Source of the DNA: JAFECT01 sp963838235 | GTDB taxonomy: Bacteria; Pseudomonadota; Alphaproteobacteria; Caulobacterales; Caulobacteraceae | DNA: 64,000 nt | Direction: 5' to 3' | Assembly: GCA_963838235.1 (NCBI GenBank) | Contig: CAWIQJ010000006.1 | Coordinates: 248,001 to 312,000, forward strand | Part shown: positions 1-10,900 of the stretch, piece after piece | Position numbering within the stretch: position 1 is the first letter of the stretch | Layout: each line of letters begins with the position of its first letter | Notes under the pieces: model-generated | The model's input: the letters and a program-made list of their open reading frames with translations, nothing else | Database searches by the model: none | What the model was told of the DNA's origin: nothing | Program-made: the position numbers and the translations under genes

Positions 1-606
1 GGCAGGAAGCGTTGCGCGCACGTCGAGATAGGCCTTGATCGCCGCGCGCGCCGCGTCGTTCAGCGGCGCGAGCCGCTCCTTGCCGCCCTTGCCGCGTGAC
101 CATCAGATAGGCGGGGTCGCGCGCTACCGCGTCGAGGCGTCAGCGCGATCAGCTCCGAGACGCGCAGGCCCGAGGCGTAGAGCAGCTCGATCATGCAGGC
201 GAGGCGCAGGCCCGCCGCGCCATCCTTCGCGCGCCGGCCGCGGCGATCAGCGGCGGTCGATCTCCTCGCGGGTGAGCACCTTGGGCAGTGGCCGGCCGCG
301 CTTCGGCGCATCGACGCGGCGCGAGGGATCGTCCGCGCGCCAGCCTTCGCCCAGGGCGAAGCGATAGAACTGCCGCACCGCCGCACGCCGTCGCGACGCG
401 GTGGCGGGCGAGAGGCCGCGTTTGGCGAGGTCGGCGAAATAGGCTTCGACGGTCGGCGCATCGGCGCGCATCAATCCGCCGCGTTTTTTCAAAAACTCTT
501 CCGCGTCGGCGAGGTCGCGGCCGTAGGCGGCGAGCGTGTTGGACGCAGCGTTGCGCTCGACCGTCATCATCTCGAGAAAAGCTTCGGCTTGTTCGGGCAG
601 GGACAA
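1..606 (-). CDS. xerD: Tyrosine recombinase XerD, 5' part, frameshifted, cut by window edge
   Basis: Site-specific recombinase that, with XerC, resolves chromosome dimers at dif. The N-terminal SAM-like core-binding domain reads cleanly from the ATG at 606 (MSLPEQAEAFLEMM...), up to LTREEIDRR near 250. The catalytic domain then continues in another frame (LRLACMIELLYASGLRVSEL, with the first catalytic Arg in GLRVSEL). Frame changes lie near 250, near 137 (one extra base in the codon run for LTLDAVARD) and near 96 (before GKGGKERL). The rest, including the catalytic Tyr, is outside the window. All three slips look like single-base insertions and the protein sense is otherwise intact, so I favour sequencing error over a pseudogene. 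The identification as XerD rather than XerC is from overall resemblance and from the neighbouring aroK/aroB. Confidence 0.8.
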
Positions 607-610
607 CAGC

Positions 611-2294
611 TTAGGGCCGCGCGAGGGTGACGAGGCCTTCGACGGCGACCGTTCGCGCTTCGCCGTCCAGGCCGGCGGCGTGCAGACCGCCGATGATCAG
701 CGCACGATCGGCGGGGGTGAGCGCGAGACCTTGTTGGAGGCCGATGGACACCGACAGCATCGCCGCCTCGCCGGCGCGATGGCCGACGGCGGCGCGGGCG
801 AGCGCCAGGGCGCGTTCGGCGGCGGTCTTGGCCGCGGGCGTATCGAAGGCGGCGAACTGGGCGCGCGCCTCGTCGGAGATCGGTTCGCCGAGTGCGGCCA
901 GGATCAGGGCGGCGGCCTGGGCCCGCGCGCGCAGTTTCGCGTCGCCGACGGTTCCGCGTTCGATCAACCGGTCGAGCACCGGGCCGGCGGAGCGACCGCC
1001 CTGCACCGCCATGATCGCGTCGAGCATCGCAAGATCGAGCGGACCGCTTGCGGGCGCCTTGTCCTGTTCGATGGAGCCGCGCAATGCGCCCGCCGCGTCG
1101 AAATCGCCGGCGACGGCCGCGGCCGTGGTCAGCAACACCGGATCGTCGACCGGCGCGTGCGCCTTGGCCGCCTGCGCAATGCCGGGCGCGGCGAGACGCG
1201 CCAGCGCGATGAAATCGTACGGCGACCTGGCGCGCTTCAACAGCGCGGTCGCGGCCTGTTCCGCGAGATTGGGGTCGGCGCCCTGGGCGGCGAGCACCGA
1301 CAAAGCGGCCTCCGCTTCGGCGCCCGGCTGGGTCGCGAGATCGGCGACGGTCGCGGTCGAGGCGCCGGCGACGGACGCGTCGATGGTGCGCACAGCTTCC
1401 GGCGACAAGGCGCCGGTGCGCAACGCGCGCGCGCCGGCTTCGGCGCGTAACGGCGGCGGCGTGGACGCATCGTTGGCGACGGCGGCGGCGATGGCGGGCG
1501 CGGCTTCGTCGAGCGCCGGCGCCAGATCGAGCTTCAGGCGCCGCGACAGGGCGTAGTTCAAGGGATCGGCCAGCGACGCCTTCAAGGGCGCCCTCTTGCT
1601 CACCGCGCCGCCGGCCGCGACCGAGGCGAGCCGGTCGAAGGTCGCGTCCTTGCCGCCGCCCTGGCGCCAGAGGTCGAGCGTCACCTGCGCCGCCGCGGGC
1701 TGGCCGGCGACCACGCTGCAATAGACGCGCAGCTTCAATTCGAAGGGCGCATCGCGATCCTGCTGCAGCGCCTGGGCGGCGTCGCAGGCGTCGGCATCGC
1801 GGCCGAGCACCAGGGCGGCCTCGGCCTTGGCGCGGGTCTGGGCCTCGCTCGAATTCGACGTCGGCGGCGCGTGACTGGATCGCCTGCACCGCCTGGGCGT
1901 CGCCCAGGGTCAAAAGCGCCCGGACGCGCAGGCCCGCCAGGGTCGCATCGGTCCCGGCCCCGTCCGGCGCATTGGCCCCGGTGGCCAGGGCGCGCCTAGC
2001 CAGAGCGGCCAGCGCCGGGATCAGGGGCCGGCCGTCGATGTCTTCGAGGGTGGCGCGGACCACCCCCGCCGAGGCGCCCCGCCAGAGGTCGGCGTTAAGA
2101 CCGGTGTCGCGGCCCGGGGCGGACCAGAGATCGAGCGCCCCCAGGCTCTGGGATTGGACCGGGGCGGCCTGAACCGCCGCCGCCGGGGCTGGGACCGTCT
2201 GAGGCGGGTCCTGGGCGATCGCGGCGCCCGCCGATAACGCCAGCGAAAAGCTGGCGAAACCGCCGAGGGATCGTGTAAAGGCCGAAAGGGTCAT
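611..2294 (-). CDS. Unknown secreted alpha-helical protein, one frameshift
   Basis: The start is taken at the ATG at 2294, giving MTLSAFTRSLGGFASF and a signal peptide ending near AGAAIAQ. A Pro/Ala-rich linker follows (residues 28-45), then a long Ala/Leu-rich repetitive helical region reminiscent of TPR/HEAT solenoids. No family motif is recognised. The frame breaks near 1845: the first frame ends VEFERG, while the expected continuation (SEAQTRAKAEAALVLGRD...) is one base out, which fits a single inserted G in the context TTCGAGCGAG. The combined product would be about 560 residues. It ends 5 bp before the xerD start on the same strand and is divergent from aroK, so it may be the first gene of an operon with xerD. 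Function unknown; probably periplasmic. Confidence 0.6.
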
Positions 2295-2369
2295 GGACGC
2301 ACTCCAAACTCGCCCCCAAGTCTCGTCCGCCCTTCTATCACGCCGCCCGCCTCGGATGCGACGCGCGCA

Positions 2370-2915
2370 ATGACGTCTGCCCCGGAACTCTCCCAGAAGA
2401 CCATCGCGCTCGTGGGCCTGATGGGGGTCGGCAAGTCGAGCGTAGGCCGAAGGCTGGCCAAGACCCTCGAGCTGCCCTTCTTCGACGCCGACGAGGAGAT
2501 CGAGCGCGCCGCCCAGCGCAGCGTGTCGGAGATCTTCGCCGAACTGGGCGAGACCCAGTTCCGCGACGGCGAACACCGGGTGATCGCGCGCCTGCTGGCG
2601 GGACCGCCGCACGTGCTGGCCTGCGGCGGCGGCGCGTTCCTTCACGCCAGGACGCGCGAGGTGATGAAGGAGAAGGCGATCACCGTCTGGCTGAAGGCCG
2701 ACCTGGAGACCCTGGCCACGCGGGTGGGCCGGCGCGACACCCGGCCGCTGCTGCGCGACAAGGACCCGATGGATGTGCTGCGCGCCCAGGCCGAAGCGCG
2801 TTATCCCCACTATGCGGAGGCGGACGTGGTGGTGGAATGCGGCGAGGGCTCACATCAGGCGGCGGTGACGGCGATTCTGGCGGCGCTGGAAGACCGCCTG
2901 AAAGCGAGCGCATGA
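2370..2915 (+). CDS. aroK: Shikimate kinase
   Basis: Phosphorylates shikimate to shikimate-3-phosphate in aromatic amino-acid synthesis; cytosolic. 181 residues, the usual length. Walker A GLMGVGKS lies at about residues 16-23, the shikimate-binding FDADEEIE at about 38-45, the CGGGAF strand-turn at about 85-90, and the LID arginine region RRDTRPLL follows. The start ATG at 2370 precedes the Walker A by the expected short leader. The stop overlaps the aroB start (ATGA at 2912-2915), so the two are translationally coupled, a common arrangement. Confidence 0.95.
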   Translation: MTSAPELSQKTIALVGLMGVGKSSVGRRLAKTLELPFFDADEEIERAAQRSVSEIFAELGETQFRDGEHRVIARLLAGPPHVLACGGGAFLHARTREVMKEKAITVWLKADLETLATRVGRRDTRPLLRDKDPMDVLRAQAEARYPHYAEADVVVECGEGSHQAAVTAILAALEDRLKASA

Positions 2916-4033
2916 GCGAAGACCGCGTCATCGAGGTCGCAGGCGTTGGGTTCCGCGCCTACGAGGTGCGCGTGGGCGCCGGCCTGATCGCCGAGGCAGG
3001 CGTGCACATTGCGCCGCTGCTCGCCAACAGGCGCACGGTGATCGTCACCGATGCGACGGTGGCGGCGCTGCACGCGGAGCGGCTGCGTGCGGCGCTGGCG
3101 CGCGAGGGAATCGGCGCTGAAGCGCACGTGATCCCCGCCGGCGAGGCCTCAAAGTCGTTCGCGGAGCTGGAGCGGCTGTGCGACCGGCTGCTGGCGGAGA
3201 ACCTCGACCGCAAGGACGTGATTATCGCGCTGGGCGGCGGCGTGGTCGGCGACCTCGCGGGCTTCGCCGCGGCGATCGTGAAACGCGGCATGGATTTCGT
3301 GCAGATTCCCACCACCCTGCTGGCCCAGGTGGATTCGTCCGTCGGCGGAAAGACGGCGATCGACACCCCGCGCGGCAAGAACCTGGTCGGCGCCTTCTGG
3401 CAGCCGCGGCTGGTGCTGTGCGACCTCGACGCACTGTCGACCCTGCCCGAGCGCGAGATGCGCGCGGGCTATGCCGAGGTGCTGAAGTTCGGCCTGCTCG
3501 GCGACCTTGAATTCTTCGAACGGCTGGAGCGCGACGTCGGCCGGGTGCTGGCGCGCGACCCCGAGGCGCTCAGCCACGCGGTGGCGCACAGCATTCAGAT
3601 GAAAGCGCAGATCGTGGGCGAGGACGCGCGCGAGAGGGGGCGGCGGGCTTTGCTCAACCTCGGCCACACCTTCGGCCATGCCCTGGAGGCGGAAACCGGC
3701 TTCGGGGGCGGCCTGTTGCACGGCGAGGCGGTCGCGCTCGGCTGCGCCATCGCCTTCCGCTTTTCGGCGGCGCAGGGCCTGTGTCCGGCGCAGGCTGCGT
3801 TACGCGCCGAGGCGGCGATCGCGGCGGCGGGCCTGCCGATCCTGCTTGACCAGGCGCCCGGCGCGCCGTTCTCGGCTGCGCGACTGATCGATCACATGCG
3901 GCAGGACAAGAAATCCGAAGGCGGCGCGCTCGTCTTCGTACTGGCGCGCGGCATCGGCCAGGCATTCGTGGCGCGCGGGATCGATCCCGCCGCGGTCCGC
4001 GACCATCTCATCAAGGAAGGCGCACAGCCATGA
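2912..4033 (+). CDS. aroB: 3-dehydroquinate synthase
   Basis: Converts DAHP to 3-dehydroquinate, the second step of the shikimate pathway, using NAD and a divalent metal. The ATG at 2912 (MSEDRVIEVAG) overlaps the aroK stop and gives 373 residues, close to the family norm; the open frame extends further upstream but only inside aroK. Diagnostic blocks are GGGVVGDLAGFAAAI (NAD-binding glycine loop), IPTTLLAQVDSSVGGKTAID, and the metal-binding histidines in NLGHTFGHALE and LLHGEAV. The 3' end overlaps the next gene by 4 bp (ATGA at 4030). Confidence 0.95.
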   Translation: MSEDRVIEVAGVGFRAYEVRVGAGLIAEAGVHIAPLLANRRTVIVTDATVAALHAERLRAALAREGIGAEAHVIPAGEASKSFAELERLCDRLLAENLDRKDVIIALGGGVVGDLAGFAAAIVKRGMDFVQIPTTLLAQVDSSVGGKTAIDTPRGKNLVGAFWQPRLVLCDLDALSTLPEREMRAGYAEVLKFGLLGDLEFFERLERDVGRVLARDPEALSHAVAHSIQMKAQIVGEDARERGRRALLNLGHTFGHALEAETGFGGGLLHGEAVALGCAIAFRFSAAQGLCPAQAALRAEAAIAAAGLPILLDQAPGAPFSAARLIDHMRQDKKSEGGALVFVLARGIGQAFVARGIDPAAVRDHLIKEGAQP

Positions 4034-5319
4034 CCGTAGCCGTCTTGGGCATCGCGCCCCTGATTCTGGTCCTGTTGTTCGTCTCGGCCATGTTCTCCGC
4101 GGCGGAGACGGCCATGACCGGCGCCAGCCGCGGACGCATGCATCAGCTGGAACGCGACGGCGACAAGGCGGCGCGTCGGGTGAACCGACTGTTGTCCGAT
4201 CGCGAGAGCATGATCGGCGCCGTCCTTCTCGGCAACAACCTGATCAACATCCTGTCCGCGACCCTGGTGGGGCAGGTGTTCGAACACGCCCTGCCGAAGC
4301 CCTGGAACGTGGTGGTTTCCACGGCGGTCATGACCACCCTGGTTTTCGTGTTCGCCGAGGTGCTGCCCAAGACGCTGGCCATCACCCAGTCTGACGACGT
4401 GGCGCGGGCTCTGTCGATTCCGACGGAGATCGCGGTGCGCACGATGCAGCCGATTTTGTTCACGGTACAGTGGCTGGTGCGCAAGACGCTGCGGTTGTTC
4501 GGCGCCAAAGTGGACATGGCGACCGACGTGCTGGCCGCCCACGAGGAGATCAGAGGCGCCGTTGAATTCCACCACTCCGAAGGCTCGGTCGAGCGGCGCG
4601 ACCGCAACATGTTCCGCGGCGTGCTCGATCTCGCCGAACGCGACGTGAACCAGGTGATGGTGCACCGCAAGAACATCGCCATGCTCGACGCCGACCTCGG
4701 CGCGGCGATCCTGATCGAGCAGGCGCTGGAGATCGGCCATACCCGCATCCCGCTCTATCGCGACAATCCCGAGAACGTGGTCGCCGTGCTGCACGCGCGC
4801 GACCTGATGCAGGCCCTGGCCCGCGCCGACGACCGGGCGGAGATCGACATCCTGGCGGTGGCGCGCGAGCCCTGGTTCATCCCCGAGACCACCAGCCTGA
4901 AGGGCCAGCTCAACGCCTTCCTGAAGGCGCAGAATCATTTCGCCCTGGTGGTCGACGAGTACGGAGCCCTGATGGGGCTGGTGACGCTGGAGGACATCCT
5001 CGAGGAGATCGTGGGCGAGATCGAGGACGAGCACGACGCCTCCCTGCCGGGCCTGACCCGCCAGCCCGACGGCTCGGTGCATGTGGACGGGACCCTGCCG
5101 ATTCGCGACCTGAACCGGGCGATGGACTGGGACCTGCCCGATGATGAAGCGGTCACGGTGGCGGGGCTGGTCATCCATGAGGCCCAGACCATCCCGGACC
5201 CGGGCCAGACCTTCATCTTCCACAACCACCGCTTCCAGGTGCTGCGCCGCCAGCGCAACCAGGTCACCGCCCTGCGCGTCTCGCCGCCGCTGGCGGACGA
5301 GGATTCGACGGAAAATTAG
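4030..5319 (+). CDS. CNNM/CorC-HlyC family membrane protein with CBS pair
   Basis: Predicted inner-membrane protein of the DUF21/CNNM family, often linked to Mg2+/Co2+ efflux or homeostasis and historically called hemolysin-like. 429 residues. A hydrophobic N-terminal DUF21 domain (about 1-170, with small-residue-rich helices such as ILVLLFVSAMFSAAETAM) is followed by a CBS pair (VNQVMVHRKNIAML; FALVVDEYGALMGLVTLEDI) and a C-terminal transporter-associated domain (SVHVDGTLPIRDLN). It is coupled by ATGA to aroB, a neighbourhood I associate with Caulobacterales. Its stop overlaps the convergent outer-membrane factor stop by 4 bp. The transported ion cannot be told from sequence. Confidence 0.85.
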   Translation: MTVAVLGIAPLILVLLFVSAMFSAAETAMTGASRGRMHQLERDGDKAARRVNRLLSDRESMIGAVLLGNNLINILSATLVGQVFEHALPKPWNVVVSTAVMTTLVFVFAEVLPKTLAITQSDDVARALSIPTEIAVRTMQPILFTVQWLVRKTLRLFGAKVDMATDVLAAHEEIRGAVEFHHSEGSVERRDRNMFRGVLDLAERDVNQVMVHRKNIAMLDADLGAAILIEQALEIGHTRIPLYRDNPENVVAVLHARDLMQALARADDRAEIDILAVAREPWFIPETTSLKGQLNAFLKAQNHFALVVDEYGALMGLVTLEDILEEIVGEIEDEHDASLPGLTRQPDGSVHVDGTLPIRDLNRAMDWDLPDDEAVTVAGLVIHEAQTIPDPGQTFIFHNHRFQVLRRQRNQVTALRVSPPLADEDSTEN

Positions 5320-6764
5320 GGCGTCGCGGTCGCGGCCTTGCGCGGCGTGGCGAGGTCGGTTGTGCTCCAGCCGCCGCCCAGCGCGCGGATCAGGCCGAGC
5401 GAAGCTTCCAGCCGGCGCGTGTTCAGGTGCAGGCTCTGCTGTTCGTCCTGCAAGGCGGTGGCCTGGGCGACCACCACCTCGAGATAGTTCACCGCCCCGT
5501 CGCGATAGCGCGCGAGCGCGAGTTTTTCCGCCGCACGCGCCGACGCCACCGCGGCGTCTTCGTCGACCGCCTCGTCGGAGAGCTTGGAACAGAGCGCGAG
5601 GTTGTCCTCCACCTCCTGGAAGGCGCGCAGCACCTGGGCGCGATAGTCGTCGCTCTGCTCTTCGAACTGGGCGCGCGCGGCCTTCACCGTCGCCTTGCGA
5701 TAGCCGCCGTCGAAGATGGTCGCCGCCAACGCGGGACCGAGCGTCCAGTAGATGTTGGGCGCGCCGAACAGGCTGGTCCCGCCGGTGTTCTGGAAGCCGC
5801 CGAGCGCCGCGAGCGTGATCGAGGGGAAATAGGCCGCGCGCGCGACGCCGATGGCGGCGTTGGCGGCGAAGGCCTTGCGCTCGGCCTCGGCCACGTCGGG
5901 ACGCCGTTGTAAAAGAAGCGAGGGGACGCCTGGCGGAACATCGGGCTGAGCGAAGGCTATGATCTCGGGCTTTAGGGTGAATTCCGACGCGGGCGTGCCC
6001 GACAGGGTGGCGATGGCGTGTTCGTAGAGCGCGCGTTGGGCGCTGACGTCGGAGACCTGCGCCTTGGCCGACGACAGTTGCGTCTTGGCGCGCTGCAGAT
6101 CGAGCGCCGAGGCCACGCCGCCATCGTGTCGCGCCTGGGTCAACTGCAATGCGCGGGCGTAGGCCTGCACTGTGCCGTCGAGCAGGGCGGCCTGGGCGTC
6201 GAGCTCGCGCAGGCGCAGGTAGCTATCGGCGAGCTGCGCCTCGAGGCTGAGCCGCACCACCGCGACGTCCGCCGCGCTCGCCTCGGCCAGCGCCTTGCGC
6301 GCGGCGACGAGATTGCGGATGCGGCCCCAGAAGTCGAATTCGTAGCTGACCTGGGCCCCGATGGTGTTGGCCCCGTAATAGTCCGGCTGGTTCGAGCCGC
6401 GCAGCGGGCGATTGTCGGACTGGCGGTTGCCGCTGAGCAGGCCGCCGACGCCGAGCCAGGGCACGCTCAACGACTGCGCTTCGGCGGTGAAGGCGTTGGC
6501 CTGGTCGTAGCGGGCGAGCGAAGCTTCCAGCGTCGGGTTCGAGCGGTCGAGCTTGGCTTCGAGATCGTTCAGGGTCTGGTCGCCGAAGAGGGTCCACCAG
6601 TCGCCGCGCGGGGCGGCGTCGCCGGGACTGGCCGGCATCCAGGGCGCGGTCTCCTTGAAGCTCGTGGGAACCTCGACGGTCGGCGGCGCATAGGCCGGCG
6701 CCATCGAACAGCCGGCAAGGAGCACCGCACAGATCCCGATGCCCGTCAGGTTACCTTTGCGCAT
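5316..6764 (-). CDS. RND efflux outer-membrane factor (NodT/OprM family lipoprotein)
   Basis: Outer-membrane channel of a tripartite drug-efflux pump. 482 residues with a lipoprotein signal ending in the lipobox LLAGC (Cys at about 19), then TolC-like repeated helical hairpins (two similar halves, e.g. LSLEAQLADSYLRLREL and QVLRAFQEVEDNLALCSKL). It is the last gene of the minus-strand set RR-HK-RND-RND-MFP-OMF and overlaps the adaptor gene by 14 bp, so co-translation is likely. Substrate unknown. Confidence 0.9.
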   Translation of the reverse strand: MRKGNLTGIGICAVLLAGCSMAPAYAPPTVEVPTSFKETAPWMPASPGDAAPRGDWWTLFGDQTLNDLEAKLDRSNPTLEASLARYDQANAFTAEAQSLSVPWLGVGGLLSGNRQSDNRPLRGSNQPDYYGANTIGAQVSYEFDFWGRIRNLVAARKALAEASAADVAVVRLSLEAQLADSYLRLRELDAQAALLDGTVQAYARALQLTQARHDGGVASALDLQRAKTQLSSAKAQVSDVSAQRALYEHAIATLSGTPASEFTLKPEIIAFAQPDVPPGVPSLLLQRRPDVAEAERKAFAANAAIGVARAAYFPSITLAALGGFQNTGGTSLFGAPNIYWTLGPALAATIFDGGYRKATVKAARAQFEEQSDDYRAQVLRAFQEVEDNLALCSKLSDEAVDEDAAVASARAAEKLALARYRDGAVNYLEVVVAQATALQDEQQSLHLNTRRLEASLGLIRALGGGWSTTDLATPRKAATATP

Positions 6765-7953
6765 TGACGGCGCCTCCCGATCGCGCGCCGGCGACCCGCA
6801 CAGTGTCGCCCGGGCTAAGGGAGTCGGGCGGATTATCCACGATCAGGTCGTTCGGACTCAGGCCCGCGGCGACTTCGACAGTGGCTCCGAGGTCGCGGCC
6901 CACGGTTATAAGTTTCATCTCGATGCGGCGGTTGGGGCCTACGACCGCGACCGAAAGACCATCGTGGCGGAATATGAGTGCGCTGGCAGGGACGCTCAAC
7001 ACCGCGGCATTCGGCGGAAGGTCGAACTGGACCTGCGCATAGTCGCCCGGACTCAACTGATTGGCGCTGTTGTCGACCTGAAGTTCGACGAGCACAGTGC
7101 CGGATTGATCGTTCACGGCACCCGATGTGCTGACCAGGTTGGCGTCAAAGGCCTGACCCGGATGCTCGGGCACCATGAGCTTCGCAGTCATGCCCGGATG
7201 GATCTCAGACAGGTAGCTCTGCGGCGCATGCACGTAGACCCGCAGACGACTCGTGTCGGCGACGTCGAAGAGCTCGGCGCCACCTCCGGCGCCGGCGTTG
7301 ATCAGGTCGCCGATATCCGTCTTGCGCTGCGTGAGCACGCCTGAGAACGGGGCGGTGATATGTCGGAACGACTCGAGCGCAAGCAGACGGTTGACGTTCG
7401 CCTCCGCCGACTGCACCTGGGCGTTCTTCACCGCAAGGTCGCCGTTCTTTTCCGCGGCTTCCTGTTTCGACACGGCGTCCTGGGCGACGAGGCCGTTCCA
7501 ACGCGTCGCGGTCGTCTGGGATAGGCCCTGAGCCGCCTTGGCGTTCGCGAGTTCCGCCCGCGCCTGGGCGAGCTGCTGATCGAGTTCGGGCGTATCGATG
7601 TCGGCCAGCACCTGGCCCGCGCGCACGTGGGCCCCGATGTCCTGGTACCACTTGCGCACGTAGCCGCTTACACGGGCGTAGATCGGTGCGTCGTAATAGG
7701 CCTGCACGTTGCCCGGCAGAACGAGGGCCTCGTCCGAACTCGCGCCGGACGGACGGACGACCGAGACCGTCGGAATCGACTGCTGGCGAGTCCAAGCGCG
7801 GAGGTCCGTAGTAGCCTGCGCGCGAGTCAGCATGCCGACGCCGACGACGATGACGGCAACGCCTGCACCGCAGAGCGCAGCGTACTTCAACCACCGGGGT
7901 GGCTGAAATCGCAAGACCTGCGGTTGATCGTTAGATTCTTTTTGCTCAGGCAT
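6751..7953 (-). CDS. RND efflux periplasmic adaptor (membrane fusion protein)
   Basis: Bridges the inner-membrane RND pump to the outer-membrane channel. 400 residues. One N-terminal membrane anchor (about 21-42, YAALCGAGVAVIVVGVGML) is followed by the lipoyl/barrel-sandwich strand (APIYARVSGYVRKWYQDIGA), a helical hairpin (LDQQLAQARAELANAKAAQG), and beta-barrel and membrane-proximal domains. The start overlaps the end of the upstream RND gene by 8 bp and the end overlaps the OMF gene by 14 bp, which indicates a tightly coupled operon. Confidence 0.92.
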   Translation of the reverse strand: MPEQKESNDQPQVLRFQPPRWLKYAALCGAGVAVIVVGVGMLTRAQATTDLRAWTRQQSIPTVSVVRPSGASSDEALVLPGNVQAYYDAPIYARVSGYVRKWYQDIGAHVRAGQVLADIDTPELDQQLAQARAELANAKAAQGLSQTTATRWNGLVAQDAVSKQEAAEKNGDLAVKNAQVQSAEANVNRLLALESFRHITAPFSGVLTQRKTDIGDLINAGAGGGAELFDVADTSRLRVYVHAPQSYLSEIHPGMTAKLMVPEHPGQAFDANLVSTSGAVNDQSGTVLVELQVDNSANQLSPGDYAQVQFDLPPNAAVLSVPASALIFRHDGLSVAVVGPNRRIEMKLITVGRDLGATVEVAAGLSPNDLIVDNPPDSLSPGDTVRVAGARSGGAVNAQR

Positions 7954-10900
7954 GGGCTTCTCCGAGGAGGGTCCCGGCGGAAAGGCGGTCGGGGTTGGGG
8001 GCGGTTTTCTTTCGTCCGTGCACGACGCTGAAGACGACGGGGACGAAGAGCAGGGTCGCGGCGGTGGCGAAGATGAGTCCGCCGATGACGGCTCGGCCGA
8101 GCGGCGCGTTCTGTTCGCCGCCTTCGCCGAGTCCGAGGGCCATGGGGGCCATGCCGATGATCATGGCGAGCGCAGTCATCAGCACCGGTCGGAAGCGGCC
8201 GAAGCCGGCTTCGAGGGCTGCGACGAAGGCGTCGCCGGTATGTTCGAGCCGTTCACGGGCGAAGCTGACCACCAGGATGGAGTTGGCGGTGGCCACGCCC
8301 ATGCACATGATCGCGCCGGTGAGCGCCGGCACAGACAGCGGCGTATGGGTGGCGAACAGCATCCAGACGATGCCGGCGAGCGCTGCGGGGAGGGCGGTGA
8401 TGATCACGAACGGGTCCAGCCACGACTGGAAGTTGACGACGATCATCAGGTAGATCAGCGCCACTGCGCCGATCAGGCCGAAGGTGAGGCCCGTGAACGC
8501 GTCGTTCATGGTGGTGACCTGGCCGCGCAGGGTGACGGTGGCCCCTTTGGGCAGGTCCTTGGCGGTGTCCTTGAGCAGAGCCTGGATGTCGTGAGCCACC
8601 CCGCCCAGGTCACGGTCCTGCGTCGTCGCATAGAGGTCCAGCGACGGCTGAATCGCATAGTGCGACACCACCGCATCGGCGTCTTCCCGCGTCACCGTCC
8701 CCAGCGCGCCCAGCACCTGCATATCGCCCGCCTTTCCGGCCGTCACCGGAATGCCGGCGATCCCCGGCAAGGAATCGACGTGTTGTTGCGGGCTTTGCAC
8801 GACGATCGGATAGGACACGCCGTTCTTGGGGTTAAGCCAGAAGGCCGGCGCGGTCTGGAAACTGCCGGTGAGCGTCGTCACCATCGTATTGGTAACGTCC
8901 TTCTCGGTGATGCCGAGTTCACTCGCGTGGGTCCGGTCGACATCGACCCGGAACTGCGGATAGCTGCTGGACTGTTGGAGCCTGGCGTCGGCGACGCCGG
9001 ATATGGCCTTCATGCGGCGCAGCAGTTCGTCGGCGTAGGCCTCGTTCTGGCGGCGGTTGGGTCCTGAGATCTGGACGTCGATCGGCGCCGGCGCGCCGAA
9101 GTTGAGGATCTGACTGATGATGTCCGCCGGCAGGAACGAGAAGGTCGAACCCGGGAACTCGCGCGGCAACCGCTCGCGCAGCGCACGCACATAACCCGCC
9201 GTCGGACGATGTTGCTTGTTGAGGCCGATGTAGATGTCTCCGTCCTGGGGTCCGATGCCGCCGGTATTGGAGTAGGCGCGGTTGATGCCGCTGACCGGCA
9301 GGCCGATGTTGTCGACGATCGAGGACAACTCCTGGGGCGGGATGGTCTGGCGCACCGATTGTTCAACATGGTCGAACAGGGCCGCGGTGTCCTCCAGCCG
9401 CGTGCCCACCGGCGCGCGCACGTGAAGCGTGATCTCGCCCGAATCGATCGAGGGGAAGAAGTTGCTGCCTAGGAATGGCGCCAGCCCGAAAGACAGCAGC
9501 ACGAAGCCCAGAAAGCCCGCGATGAACAGCGCCCGACGGCTGAGCGCCATGGCCAGCAGGTTGCGATAGCCTTCGCGGACCTTGGTGAACCGCGCCTCGA
9601 AGCCGTGCTGGAACCTCAGCACGAGGTTCTTCGACGCAGCGCCGTGCGTCGCCTCCGATCCGTGCGACTCCATCACGTACTCGGCGTGCCCATGCCCGTG
9701 CCCGCGGCCGCGTGGCTTGAGCAAGTACATGGCCATGGTCGGCACCAGGGTACGCGACAGAATGAAGGAGGCGATCATGGCGAACACCACCGCCTCGGCC
9801 ATCGGAACGAACAGGAAGCCGGCGACGCCCTTCAGGAAGAACATCGGCACGAACACGATGCAGATGCAAAGCAAGCTGACGAAGGCCGGGGTCACGATCT
9901 GCTGAGCCCCGTCCAGGATCGAAGTCTTGACGTCTTTGCCCTGCTCCAGGTGCCAGTTGATGTTCTCGATCGTCACCGTCGCGTCGTCGACCAGGATGCC
10001 GACGGCCAGGGCCAGGCCGCCGAGCGTCATGATGTTGAGCGTCTGACCGAGCGCGGACAGCGCCGCGAGGGAGGACAGCACCGCCAGCGGGATGGAGGTC
10101 GCGATGATCACTGTCGAGCGCCAACTGCCCAGGAACAGAAGAATCATCAAGCTGGTCAGGGCGGCGGCGATGACGCCCTCGATCACCACGCCGGAAATCG
10201 CGGCCTTCACGAACAGCGACTGGTCGTTCAGCAGTGCAATATGAAGCGACGACGGCAGCGCTTCCTGCAATTTGGGGAGCGCGTGCTTGACACCGGAAAT
10301 GATGGAAAGTGTGGATGCCGATCCGCTCTTTAGAACGCTCATCAGCACCGAGCGGCGCCCCTCGACTCGCACTTCGTTGCGCTGCGGCGGGAAGCCGTCG
10401 CGCACGTTCGCCACGTCGCGGATGTAGATGGTCGCGCCGTTCACCGTCTTAATCGGAAGATTGTTCAGATCGTCGATCGCTTCCGGGCTGTCGTTCAGCT
10501 TGATGTTGTATTCAAACCCCCCGATCTTGGCGGTGCCCGCGGGGATGATCTGGTTCTGCGCCGCCAGGGCCGCGCTGACGTCTTCGGCGGAAAGCCCCTT
10601 GGCCTGGAGCGCCTGGGGATTGAGGTCGATCTGAATCTGCCGTTCCTTGCCGCCATAGGGCGCGGGCACCGAAGAGCCCGCGACCGACGCCAGCGACGGA
10701 CGAATAAAGTTCTGGCCCGCGTCGAACAGCTGCTGTTCCGACATCTTGTCGCTGGAGAGCGCGAGCTGGAGGATCGGAACGGTGGAGGCGTTGTAGTTCA
10801 GGATCAGCGGCGGGGTGATGCCAGGCGGCATCTGCTTCAGCACCGTTTGCGAAAGCGACGTCACCTGTGCGGTGGCGGTGACGATGTCGACCTTCGGCTG

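Noticed and set aside
567..2810. A 747-codon minus-strand frame running from xerD's start region through aroK
   Set aside because: It joins the frame of the signal-peptide protein to unrelated upstream sequence across its ATG and, after 1845, to the wrong frame of the same gene.
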